Notes: a model not told the origin generated them from the letters alone. DNA of 10,757 nt from Desulfofustis sp. (GCA_030145365.1 JAQYVS010000214.1:1-10757), one strand, 5' to 3'; positions 1-7,076 are shown, counted from the first letter of the stretch. Numbers and translations: made by a program.

Positions 1-201
1 CGCTACATGGGAGAAAAGGTCGGCCTTTCCACGTTGGTGGTGTTTCTCTCCCTGGTCTTCTGGGGTTGGCTGCTTGGCCCCGTCGGCATGCTGCTGTCGG
101 TTCCCCTGACCATGACGGTCAAATTCGCCGCGCTTACCAGCGAGGAGACACGCTGGCTCGGCATCCTGCTTGGACCAGATTCGGAAACTACAAAAGAGTG
201 A
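1..201 (+). CDS. AI-2E family transporter (PerM-like), C-terminal fragment
   Basis: The reading frame enters from the left edge, so only about the last 66 residues are visible. The ATG at 7 is probably internal, because the frame is already open upstream (R-Y before it). The visible end has the pattern of the last membrane segment of AI-2E/PerM permeases: G-E-K-V-G-L-S, a hydrophobic stretch ending F-W-G-W-L-L-G-P-V-G-M-L-L, then S-V-P-L-T-M and a short polar tail. These are inner-membrane permeases with about eight membrane segments. Substrates differ between members (small signals or ions) and cannot be told from this fragment. It ends about 100 bases before the end of the convergent outer-membrane gene and shows no functional link to it. 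The family call is fairly sure; the substrate is unknown. Confidence 0.85.
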   Translation, partial: RYMGEKVGLSTLVVFLSLVFWGWLLGPVGMLLSVPLTMTVKFAALTSEETRWLGILLGPDSETTKE

Positions 202-275
202 AGCCCATGTCATTTCGACCGCAGAAAGATAGCTTTGCCTGCAACTGAGTAAGCAACATGCTGGATTTCTTTCCG

Positions 276-290
276 TGGTCAAATAGACCA
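276..290. terminator. Small hairpin between convergent genes
   Basis: TGGTC and GACCA flank a five-base AAATA loop, between the ends of the permease gene (+) and the outer-membrane gene (-). Position and symmetry would suit a bidirectional terminator. The stem has only five pairs and no clear T-run follows on either strand, so this is a weak call. Confidence 0.2.
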
Positions 291-301
291 TTGGGATGCG
301 T

Positions 302-1096
302 TCAGAAGCTGAACACCGCGCCCAGCAGGGGACCATTGACGTACATGTTGGCCTGGGGGAAATCAGATTTAAAGTCATAGTGCAGATGGCGGTAGGTCAG
401 CAGCACATCACCCCAGTCAAACTTGTAGCCAACACCAGCCATCGCCTGCAGGGTCAGATCGGAACCGCCGGCGCCGATATCAAAATAGTAGGGGAGGTAC
501 CAGTTGGCGTCCAGGTTGACGTGCCCCTTGACACCGACAATTGCGTCCCACAGATAATCTGAGACGGTGAGTGATCGGTCAAAAATCTTCACTGGACCAA
601 CATCAACCTTGAGACCAAGCGTCTGTTCGAGATAGAAGTATCTCGTACCCGCAATGATATCCAGCCTGCCCTTCTCAGTATCAATGTAATTGTAGCCGCC
701 TGCCAGCGTGATAACCCATGCTTTTAACCCGATACTCACTTTACGATCCCGGTACAGACCGAAGGGTCCGTCACCAACTACAGTTCCCGATTTACTGCCC
801 CCCACATTCAGGTATACCAAATCGGAGAATAGAGACCACTTCCCGTTGCGTCCCTCGAACCCCCCCATGAAAGTCATCTTGAGATTATCAAGGAGAGTCC
901 CAAAGTCGATTTCGAAATCAACACCGCTGTTGGTTTCCCCTTTCATCTTGGGCATCCACATGTAGACATTGGCGCTGTACTCCCAGTTGCCACTGTCGTA
1001 TGCATCGGCAGCATTGGCACTCAGTGGAGCCGTGGCGATCAACACTGCCGCCACGATGCCGGCAAACGCACTATTTCCAGAAATGTACTTTTTCAT
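302..1096 (-). CDS. Outer-membrane beta-barrel protein, function unknown
   Basis: A 264-residue exported protein. I start it at the ATG at 1096 and not at the in-frame ATG 33 bases upstream. A GGAGAGGAG ribosome-binding site lies just before it, and this start gives a clean signal peptide: M-K-K, a hydrophobic core, and a likely cleavage after A-N-A near residue 29. The mature part alternates polar and hydrophobic residues with many aromatic and glycine positions. It ends in F-S-F, the terminal phenylalanine typical of BAM-assembled outer-membrane proteins. Near residues 60-80 is an acidic stretch (D-F-E-I-D-F-G-T-L-L-D-N-L) followed by M-G-G-F-E, seen in a group of bacterial outer-membrane proteins of unknown role. 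It lies in the same direction as the regulator gene upstream but 394 bases away, so co-transcription is doubtful. No -24/-12 motif was found in front of it. Confidence 0.8.
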   Translation of the reverse strand: MKKYISGNSAFAGIVAAVLIATAPLSANAADAYDSGNWEYSANVYMWMPKMKGETNSGVDFEIDFGTLLDNLKMTFMGGFEGRNGKWSLFSDLVYLNVGGSKSGTVVGDGPFGLYRDRKVSIGLKAWVITLAGGYNYIDTEKGRLDIIAGTRYFYLEQTLGLKVDVGPVKIFDRSLTVSDYLWDAIVGVKGHVNLDANWYLPYYFDIGAGGSDLTLQAMAGVGYKFDWGDVLLTYRHLHYDFKSDFPQANMYVNGPLLGAVFSF

Positions 1097-1490
1097 TCGT
1101 TTTCTCCTCTCCGGGTAAAAGTAGATCATCTATCGGCAACTGATCCATGGGATATCAGAGTTTACTTGCACATTTTCGAGTTTTCCAGAGGTTTTTAGAG
1201 ACGCCGGGCTGTTTCTCACCAGCAACGTATTCAGGTGCCCTGTTGCCTTTATCTGAAAGCAGGGGTAGGCTGGCGAACATTGTGGACGCTAGCGTGGGTA
1301 GCTAAGGAAGCTCTGATCAAGTTGCTCCGCGCCTCGACCAGAGCATTCCTGCAAGTTTATCTACGGGGGAAGAGATTATCTATCAATGGCTTATAATGGG
1401 CATCAGGATCTCCCTTCCCCCGCCCCCCATTCCATAGACTTATTCAGAGATTCTCTAACCCATTTTCTGCTCTGGAACTTCAGCCTAACC
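1097..1490. other. 394-base non-coding gap: inverted repeat, small palindromes and C-rich tract
   Basis: No convincing coding frame was seen. From right to left it holds a hairpin at the regulator stop codon, a short palindrome AGAGA-T-TCTCT (1446-1456), a C-rich run (about 1411-1430), a bulged inverted repeat (1305-1350) and a 10-bp palindrome ACGCTAGCGT (1286-1295). The promoter of the outer-membrane gene (302-1096) must lie here if that gene is not read through from the regulator, but I could not pick a clear -35/-10 pair. Confidence 0.6.
1305..1350. repeat. Bulged inverted repeat, possible insertion-element remnant
   Basis: AGGAAGCTCTG (1305-1315) pairs with CAGAGCATTCCT (1339-1350) with a single unpaired base, giving an 11-bp stem over a loop of about 23 bases. 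The arms look like terminal inverted repeats with the element's inside lost, or a MITE-like remnant. A plain structured RNA or binding site is also possible. No transposase remains nearby and no target-site duplication could be assigned. Confidence 0.35.
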
Positions 1491-1496
1491 TTAGGC
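1483..1496. terminator. Hairpin overlapping the regulator stop codon
   Basis: GCCTAA-CC-TTAGGC is a perfect inverted repeat, and its right arm includes the stop codon of the minus-strand regulator. Read on the minus strand it could form a short hairpin at the end of the message. The stem is short and no T-run follows, so a terminator role is uncertain. Confidence 0.25.
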
Positions 1497-3653
1497 AGAA
1501 GGTCGCTGAATCCCGAGTCGTTTCATTCGCGACTGTAAAGTGGTTCGCTTGAGTCCAAGGCGTTCGGCTGCGCCATCTATTCCACGGACTTTCCAGTTGC
1601 ATTTTTCCAGCACTTTTACAATGTGCGTGCGCTCAACGTCTTCGAGGTTCTCGCTCTGCTGTTTGGAGACTGGGGAGGATACATACTTCTGTCTGGGGTA
1701 ACAAGGAAAGGCACTCTCCAGGTCGAGTGTCGTGCCCGGAGTGAGTATCATGGCGCGCTCGATGACATTCCGAAGCTCCCGTACATTACCCGGCCAATCG
1801 TGGTTAGTAAGAGTCTTCATTACCCCTGGGGGGACCTTTTCTATTGTCTTCCCAAGCGTGCCTTGCAGCTCTGTGATAAAGAACCAGGTAAGCAGGGGAA
1901 TGTCAGTACGACGTTCGCGAAGTGAGGGAAGCCGGATCGGAAAGACGCTCAACCGGTAGTACAGATCATCCCGAAACTTACCCTGATCAATCAGTAGATC
2001 GAGATCCCGGTTGGTCGCGGCAATGACCCGGGTGTCCACATGCCTCGTGGTTGATGATCCGAGCCTCTCGAACTCGCGTTCCTGTAGAACCCGAAGCAGC
2101 TTAGCCTGGAGTTGGATGGGCAGGTCGCCGATCTCATCTAGGAAGATCGTTGCACCATCCGCCAATTCGAAGCGGCCGATCTTCCGAGCAACCGCACCGG
2201 TGAAAGCCCCTTTTTCGTGTCCAAACAGTTCGCTCTCAATCAGTTCGGCAGGAAGGGCCGCGCAATTCACGGTAACCAGTGGACGGTCTTTACGCCTGCT
2301 CTGTCGGTGGAGCAGGCGGGCGATCAGGCCCTTACCGGTACCGGTCTTACCGAGAAGAAGAACGGTTGAGTCCGTATTTGCCACCTGTTGAACCTGATGA
2401 ATGGCGGTTTGGAAGGCGTGGCTGTTACCGACAAGCTCGTCTTCATCGAAGGAGGCTTTGATTTCCTCCCGCAGGGTGACGTTTTCAGCTTCTACGTAAT
2501 CTTTAAGTTGCCGGATTTCATCATATGCCTGCAGTAGCTTGAAGTCCGCCTGCTGACGCTCGACAGCGCTGGCAAGGACATTTCCCACCAGTCCCAGCTG
2601 TGGTATGGCACTCTCCAGCCATGCTCCTGGCCTGTTGATTGTGCTCAACGCAATATAACCTTGCAGGCCATGTGCTGCCACGAAGGGCGCCCACAGAATC
2701 GACCGAATGCCAATGCGCTCGCATGTCGCGCGCTCGGCAAACGCTTCGGGGGGGAAGTTGTCCATACTATGGATAAGGATAGGTTTTGACTCTCGCAGTC
2801 GTGCCGTAAGCCACGGATATTCGTCTGCGAGAATGGAGCCACGAAAGTGAGGTCCATCGACGAAGTCGGCATACCACTCGTGGCTTACTTTCAGTGTCAA
2901 TTTCTCTGAACCCCGCCACTGAAGGAGGGTGCTCAAATCAGCGTCGACACATTTGCAGATACGTTCCAGGGTTTTTTCAATTTCGGCATCTACCCGTTCG
3001 GGGGAGAGGTGGACAAACTCTGAGGCTGTGGCGGCGACAATTCGCTCGAATTGTCTGAGTCGCTCCGTTTCTTCCTCCGCCCGCTTGCGGTACAAAGCAT
3101 TGAAAAGAACCACGCCTAGGGCGCCGATGTGTTCGACCATGCCATCCAGCCAGGTCTTTGGGTTTTTTGAAGAGAACGCCATCCCCTCGATCCAGGATCC
3201 TCGATCATGGTGCTTCCAGAAGACGGCAGCAGAGACACCCATCCGCCGAGTGTGCTCCTGATACTGCGGCAGTTCATTGAGGTCCTCGAGTCGGTTGTAG
3301 ATGAAATACCCATCACGATTAAACTGAGTTGCCATTTCCGGGCCGGGAGTGGGCTGGCTCGCCAGCATCGTCTTCCTCGGTGGTAGTTGACCCCACAGGT
3401 ATAACGTGGGCATGAGCTCGCCCGTCTTTGAGATCCCTCCCAGCGAGACACTATCGACCCCGAAATACTCTCCTGCTATCTCCAGGCAATTCTGCAGCGC
3501 CGTGTCGATATCTTCGCCTTTAGCACCGACGAGCTCTGTAGTCACCTCCTGGACCAAGCGGTAGAAGCGAGCCGATTCCTTAATGTCCTGTATTTGTTTC
3601 TTCATGTTTCCAAGTATACGTCGAATTGGCCGAAATATAGACCATGTGGCCAA
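1491..3653 (-). CDS. Sigma-54-dependent transcriptional regulator, GAF-GAF-AAA+-Fis HTH
   Basis: A 720-residue bacterial enhancer-binding protein. Residues about 30-190 and 205-365 look like two GAF sensory domains joined by an acidic helical stretch (195-203). A coiled helix (365-402) leads to the AAA+ core at about 405-640. The core has Walker A G-K-T-G-T-G-K-G (435-442), the sigma-54 contact loop GAFTGA (482-487), Walker B I-F-L-D-E (503-507) and the R-D-D-L-Y-Y-R-L segment (561-568). The C-terminal Fis-type helix-turn-helix (about 692-715) ends T-T-L-Q-S-R-M-K-R-L-G-I, close to the FhlA/HyfR type. Walker A is atypical: the family usually has G-E-(S/T)-G-(T/V)-G-K-E. The ATG at 3605 (residue 17) is an equally possible start; neither has a strong ribosome-binding site. 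It is divergent from the STAS-barrel-sulfatase gene set and is probably its activator. The ligand sensed by the GAF domains is unknown. Confidence 0.93.
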   Translation of the reverse strand: MATWSIFRPIRRILGNMKKQIQDIKESARFYRLVQEVTTELVGAKGEDIDTALQNCLEIAGEYFGVDSVSLGGISKTGELMPTLYLWGQLPPRKTMLASQPTPGPEMATQFNRDGYFIYNRLEDLNELPQYQEHTRRMGVSAAVFWKHHDRGSWIEGMAFSSKNPKTWLDGMVEHIGALGVVLFNALYRKRAEEETERLRQFERIVAATASEFVHLSPERVDAEIEKTLERICKCVDADLSTLLQWRGSEKLTLKVSHEWYADFVDGPHFRGSILADEYPWLTARLRESKPILIHSMDNFPPEAFAERATCERIGIRSILWAPFVAAHGLQGYIALSTINRPGAWLESAIPQLGLVGNVLASAVERQQADFKLLQAYDEIRQLKDYVEAENVTLREEIKASFDEDELVGNSHAFQTAIHQVQQVANTDSTVLLLGKTGTGKGLIARLLHRQSRRKDRPLVTVNCAALPAELIESELFGHEKGAFTGAVARKIGRFELADGATIFLDEIGDLPIQLQAKLLRVLQEREFERLGSSTTRHVDTRVIAATNRDLDLLIDQGKFRDDLYYRLSVFPIRLPSLRERRTDIPLLTWFFITELQGTLGKTIEKVPPGVMKTLTNHDWPGNVRELRNVIERAMILTPGTTLDLESAFPCYPRQKYVSSPVSKQQSENLEDVERTHIVKVLEKCNWKVRGIDGAAERLGLKRTTLQSRMKRLGIQRPSA

Positions 3654-3669
3654 AAAGGCACTTCTTATT

Positions 3670-3683
3670 GACGATATATCGTC
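3670..3683. promoter_or_regulatory. Perfect 14-bp palindrome, candidate enhancer (UAS) for the sigma-54 regulator
   Basis: GACGATATATCGTC is a perfect palindrome in the divergent spacer, 16 bases upstream of the longest regulator start. Its centre lies about 110 bases from the -24 GG of the candidate sigma-54 promoter, or about -133 from the predicted transcription start. That is the usual distance for an enhancer-binding protein site. It could equally serve autoregulation of the regulator gene. Only one clear copy was found, whereas many such systems have two or more. Confidence 0.5.
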
Positions 3684-3782
3684 TTAATAAAAAGAAACAT
3701 CCCACTTAAACAGCCTGAAGTTAAAGATATTTTTGTCAATTTAACAATGTGTTACCTGTTTTTTTGTATAGGTGCCTGTCCG

Positions 3783-3799
3783 CTGGCATGTTTTTTGTT
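3783..3799 (+). promoter_or_regulatory. Candidate sigma-54 (-24/-12) promoter
   Basis: CTGGCATG-TTTT-TTGTT fits the consensus YTGGCACG-N4-TTGCW at most fixed positions. The -24 GG (3785-3786) and the -12 element have the required spacing; the main departure is GT instead of GC at -13/-12. The predicted start of transcription is about 3810, only a few bases before the ATG of the STAS-like gene, so that message would be nearly leaderless. A divergent sigma-54 activator and an upstream palindrome support the call. The T-rich composition raises the risk of a chance match. Confidence 0.5.
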
Positions 3800-3812
3800 A
3801 CATACAGTAATT

Positions 3813-4094
3813 ATGACGTTCCGTATCGACATCAAAAGTGAAGAGTCTGAGGTTGTCGTTTGCTTTGCCGGCCGCCTCTCTCGAGATGCGGCTACACAGC
3901 TAAGAAATGTCTGTGAGCCCATCGAAGGCGTGTTTGCTTTGGATCTATCGCACCTTCTCTATGCCGATGATGCTGGTATAGAGGTTATTCGGGCAATAGA
4001 TGAACAGGGCACGGAGATTCGTGGGGCTTCACCGTTTATTCAGTTGCTCGTTGGTAACACGCTCGGCCAGGACGTGGATGCTGAAGATGGTTAA
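3813..4094 (+). CDS. Small STAS-domain-like protein
   Basis: A 93-residue cytoplasmic protein with no signal peptide from this start. The pattern fits a STAS (anti-anti-sigma/sulfate transporter C-terminal) fold: beta strands at 3-8 and 12-18, G-R-L-S (20-23), a helix, strand F-A-L-D-L-S (41-46), then A-D-D-A-G-I (51-56) before the next helix. In SpoIIAA-type proteins this loop is D-S-S-G with a phosphorylated serine. Here it is D-D-A-G, so that phosphorylation is not possible. An in-frame ATG at 3747 would add a hydrophobic 22-residue stretch, but that segment contains the sigma-54-like motif and has no ribosome-binding site. I prefer 3813, although it too lacks a good one. It lies 19 bases before the barrel gene, so it is probably in its operon. 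The family call rests on pattern only; partner and role are unknown. Confidence 0.6.
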   Translation: MTFRIDIKSEESEVVVCFAGRLSRDAATQLRNVCEPIEGVFALDLSHLLYADDAGIEVIRAIDEQGTEIRGASPFIQLLVGNTLGQDVDAEDG

Positions 4095-4101
4095 CTAACT
4101 T

Positions 4102-4221
4102 ATGAGGCATAATATGAATTTACGAGAAAGCGCTACCGCCTTACCCGCTCTGACAACGATTTTTGCACTGATATTGACTTTGGGTGCAATGCAGGCGCAT
4201 GCAGTTGATTCTTTGCAAACC
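4102..4221 (+). repeat. Duplicated leader segment, copy 1 (RBS plus signal peptide)
   Basis: This 120-bp stretch matches 5225-5347. Both begin ATGAGG, then six bases, then ATGAATTT. Both run through a signal peptide ending G-A-M-x-A-H-A-V-D-S-L-Q-T and finish with an identical GATTCTTTGCAAACC. The middle has diverged, and copy 2 has one extra codon. Confidence 0.75.
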
Positions 4222-5085
4222 AGCCACAACAAATCACCAGAACCGATTCATCTCGCACAACAGGATATGACACCTCAAGATATTGAAAAATTTGATGATA
4301 TTAAGAAAGCGGCAAGACAGGACAGAGTAGAAAAAACTGCTAAAAAAGATGCAACCGGCAACGACCCACGCGTCTTTTCAAATAAGTGGATGCCCTATTA
4401 TCGCTCTACTGAACTGGAAAATGGAGTGAAACAGCAAGATCTGACCGCATTTGGAACGTTTCGCTTCAGCAAAAGAGTTGGTATGTTCTATGAGCTTCCT
4501 CTCGCCCAGTACCGTGATTTAAGCGATGTTCCAGGCGTTCCTGCGGGGACTGATGCAATTGGTTTGGGTGACATCGATATCAAATTCCTGTGGAGACCGA
4601 AAGCCACAGACTGGACCTTTGGTGAAGGTGGCAAAAAAAGCGGTTCGTTATTACTCGGGACTGATTATGTTTTACCCACCGCAACCGATGATGCGTTAGG
4701 CGGCAATGCCTTGTTGTTCGCACCGATAGTGGGGTTTGTGTGGGACATGCCGCTACATGGATTTATTGCCATGTTGAATCTCTACTATTTTGATGTTTAC
4801 AAGGAGGACAGCGCACCGGATACGTCGCGGTTCGTCGGACGATGGTTTTACATGCAACCCCTTACGAAACCAGGCCCTTGGTATGGAGGCTTATATTTAA
4901 TGCCGGAACTTCAGCCGATCTACGATTTTGAAACAGACGATTTTTCCTCGTGGCTTGGTCTTGAATTCGGTAAGATGTTTGCCCCGGGCAGAATCGGTTA
5001 TATCAAACCGGGCTGGGGGCTTGAAAAATCTGAACTGTTTGACCGTGACTTTACCTTTGAGGTAGGGTTCCGGTGGTTTTTCTGA
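4114..5085 (+). CDS. Exported outer-membrane barrel protein in the sulfatase gene set
   Basis: A 323-residue protein with a Sec signal peptide cleaved near A-H-A (residue 30). A basic and acidic linker (about 50-85) precedes a beta-rich domain with many aromatic and glycine residues, ending F-R-W-F-F as outer-membrane barrels do. G-L-G-D-I-D-I-K-F-L-W (about 151-161) and L-G-T-D-Y-V-L-P-T recall the phenol_MetA_deg/transporter-type barrels. I start at 4114 and not at the ATG at 4102, because GAGG within 4104-4107 sits six bases before it. The same arrangement occurs in front of the downstream sulfatase, with which this gene shares its whole leader. It probably lets a substrate cross the outer membrane for the sulfatase, but that is inferred from position. 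It is followed 151 bases later by the sulfatase start. Confidence 0.78.
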   Translation: MNLRESATALPALTTIFALILTLGAMQAHAVDSLQTSHNKSPEPIHLAQQDMTPQDIEKFDDIKKAARQDRVEKTAKKDATGNDPRVFSNKWMPYYRSTELENGVKQQDLTAFGTFRFSKRVGMFYELPLAQYRDLSDVPGVPAGTDAIGLGDIDIKFLWRPKATDWTFGEGGKKSGSLLLGTDYVLPTATDDALGGNALLFAPIVGFVWDMPLHGFIAMLNLYYFDVYKEDSAPDTSRFVGRWFYMQPLTKPGPWYGGLYLMPELQPIYDFETDDFSSWLGLEFGKMFAPGRIGYIKPGWGLEKSELFDRDFTFEVGFRWFF

Positions 5086-5224
5086 TGGGGCGCAAGAGAA
5101 TTATGAAGTGCCGACGGTATCAATGCATGAGTAGGCTGTCATAGACGTATATTGAAGCCAAGGTAATAAAAAGATAATGAATCTAAAGACCTGGCATTTC
5201 CCCAAGCGTAATTATTCTATAAGA

Positions 5225-5347
5225 ATGAGGAATCATATGAATTTCAACAGAAAAACTTCATTTGTGCTACCTGCATTTACAGTAATTATTGTGCTGACAT
5301 TGTCTATAGGTGCAATGCCGGCACATGCAGTCGATTCTTTGCAAACC
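5225..5347 (+). repeat. Duplicated leader segment, copy 2 (RBS plus signal peptide)
   Basis: The partner of 4102-4221, placed at the start of the sulfatase gene. The similarity stops soon after the signal-peptide cleavage site, where the two mature proteins become unrelated. This suggests that a leader was copied in front of a different gene. Confidence 0.75.
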
Positions 5348-7063
5348 GGGCAAAAGAGCAAGAGGCCCAATATACTTCTAATCGTGGCCGATGATATGGG
5401 CTACTCTGATCTGGGCAGTTACGGAGGAGAGATAAAAACTCCTGTTCTGGATCAACTGGCACAGCAGGGTGTGCGCTACACAGATTTCTATGTATCTCCA
5501 ACATGTTCGGTTACCCGCTCCATGCTGCTCAGCGGAACAGACAACCACGTTGCCGGCCTGGGTAACATGGGCGAGTATAATACGCCTAACCAGGTTGGAA
5601 AACCCGGATACGAGGGTGTGCTCAACAAGCGTGTGGCTTCGGTCGCCGAGCTGCTGCAAGACAACGGCTATCACACCTACATGGCCGGGAAATGGCATCT
5701 AGGCCTTAAACCGGATCAAATTCCACACGCCCGCGGCTTCGAGCGTGATTTTTCGTTGCTGGTCGGTGGTGGTAGCCATTTTAACGATGGATGGAACCTT
5801 GAATGGCAGATACCTAAAATGCCTTATACTGAAGACGGCCGGCCCGTTAAGAAACTGCCCAAGGATTTCTACTCCACCAAGACATACACCGACAAGACCA
5901 TCCAGTTCATAGAAGAGGGCCGCAAGGATGGCAAGCCCTTTTTTGCCTACATGGCATATACCGCCCCTCATGGACCATTGCATGTACCGGATGACTGGCT
6001 GCGCCGCTACAAGAATCGTTACGACGAAGGCTGGGATGGGATCCGCAAACAACGCCTTGAGCGTATGCAACAACTCGGCATTGTTGAGAGAGGCGTCAAT
6101 ACCGCAGACCGCTTATCTTTCGTGCCAAGGTCCACCTCACTTGCGCCTGCGGCACGTGTGGCGCAGGCACGGAAGATGGAGCTTTATGCCGCAATGGTTG
6201 AATACATGGATCGCGATATCGGGCGGGTATTCGATTACCTGAAGAAAATTGGCGAGTACGACAACACGGTGGTCATCTTCTTTTCTGACAATGGCGCAGA
6301 AGGCAACGACTTGAGAGCAATGGTGGCAGGGAGAGTAGGCTCAATGGGCTATCTCCATGCCATGAACAATTTTGCCGAAAACGGGCACAACGCTCTTGGC
6401 CGCAAGGGTACCTATGCCGAGTACGGGCCAGCTTGGGCACAGGTCTCCATGGTGCCCTTCAGGATTTATAAAGGGTGGCTCTCGGAAGGTGGCATACGCT
6501 CACCCCTGATCGTCAGTGGCCCAGGTGTGCAAGGTGTCGGTGAAATAAATAAAAAAGCTGTACTCCATGTTATGGATATTGTCCCGACAGTGTTAGATGT
6601 GGCTGGCATCAAGCATCCTTCTACCTACAAGGGACGCAAAATTGCCCCTGTACAAGGCAAGTCCTGGGTGCGAATGCTTGCAGGCAGGACCCAATCTCCC
6701 CGCACCTCCGGTGACTGGCTGGGTTGGGAGTTATTTGGTAACCGGGCAATTCGTCAGGGTGACTGGAAGATCACTTGGCTTTATGAACCTTTCGGAACTG
6801 AAGACTGGCAGTTGTTCAATCTTGCCAAGGATCCGGGCGAGCAGCAAGACCTGTCCGATAAATTCCCGAAGAAAAGGAAAACGCTTATCGCATTATGGAA
6901 TAAGTATGTGAAGAAAAACGGGGTGATCATCGGACAAAGATCGCCCTTTGAAGGTACCAGAAAAGCGCTACCAGATCAGGTTCCGGAGTTTGATAATTAT
7001 CCTCCTGTACGTGGGTTGGAAGCAATTCCATATGAAAAGCTCATAGAAATGATGAAAAAATAA
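5237..7063 (+). CDS. Exported arylsulfatase (AtsA-like)
   Basis: A 608-residue type I sulfatase that should hydrolyse sulfate esters in the periplasm or at the surface. A signal peptide (1-31, cleaved after A-H-A) precedes R-P-N-I-L-L-I-V-A-D-D with metal ligands D52 and D53. The nucleophile motif is C90-S-V-T-R94, followed by S-M-L-L-S-G-T-D. Other expected residues are K152 and H154 (G-K-W-H-L-G), H245 (A-P-H-G-P), D351 and N352 (S-D-N-G-A-E-G) and K412 (Y-K-G-W). The closest match I can recall is Pseudomonas aeruginosa AtsA, which lacks a signal peptide; similarity seems to run nearly full length. The usual C-x-P-x-R has Val in place of Pro. I chose 5237 because GAGG lies six bases before it and the leader matches the upstream barrel gene; in-frame ATGs at 5177 and 5225 are alternatives. 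The substrate is unknown. Confidence 0.93.
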   Translation: MNFNRKTSFVLPAFTVIIVLTLSIGAMPAHAVDSLQTGQKSKRPNILLIVADDMGYSDLGSYGGEIKTPVLDQLAQQGVRYTDFYVSPTCSVTRSMLLSGTDNHVAGLGNMGEYNTPNQVGKPGYEGVLNKRVASVAELLQDNGYHTYMAGKWHLGLKPDQIPHARGFERDFSLLVGGGSHFNDGWNLEWQIPKMPYTEDGRPVKKLPKDFYSTKTYTDKTIQFIEEGRKDGKPFFAYMAYTAPHGPLHVPDDWLRRYKNRYDEGWDGIRKQRLERMQQLGIVERGVNTADRLSFVPRSTSLAPAARVAQARKMELYAAMVEYMDRDIGRVFDYLKKIGEYDNTVVIFFSDNGAEGNDLRAMVAGRVGSMGYLHAMNNFAENGHNALGRKGTYAEYGPAWAQVSMVPFRIYKGWLSEGGIRSPLIVSGPGVQGVGEINKKAVLHVMDIVPTVLDVAGIKHPSTYKGRKIAPVQGKSWVRMLAGRTQSPRTSGDWLGWELFGNRAIRQGDWKITWLYEPFGTEDWQLFNLAKDPGEQQDLSDKFPKKRKTLIALWNKYVKKNGVIIGQRSPFEGTRKALPDQVPEFDNYPPVRGLEAIPYEKLIEMMKK

Positions 7064-7076
7064 GGAGAGAACATTG

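Noticed and set aside
2011..2391. Plus-strand open frames of up to 126 codons opposite the regulator.
   Set aside because: They lie antisense to the strongly conserved AAA+ domain, and their translations show no domain pattern; they are by-products of the codon use on the other strand.
3747..3812. A membrane-anchored form of the STAS-like protein starting at ATG 3747.
   Set aside because: The hydrophobic 22-residue extension is T-rich spacer sequence that contains the candidate sigma-54 promoter, has no ribosome-binding site, and is not expected for a STAS domain. It remains possible but less likely.
5207..5225. A second CTGGCA motif upstream of the sulfatase, as a possible -24/-12 promoter.
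   Set aside because: CTGGCATTTCCCCAAGC has a good -24 half, but the GC is displaced by one base and the TT before it is missing, so it does not fit the sigma-54 spacing.
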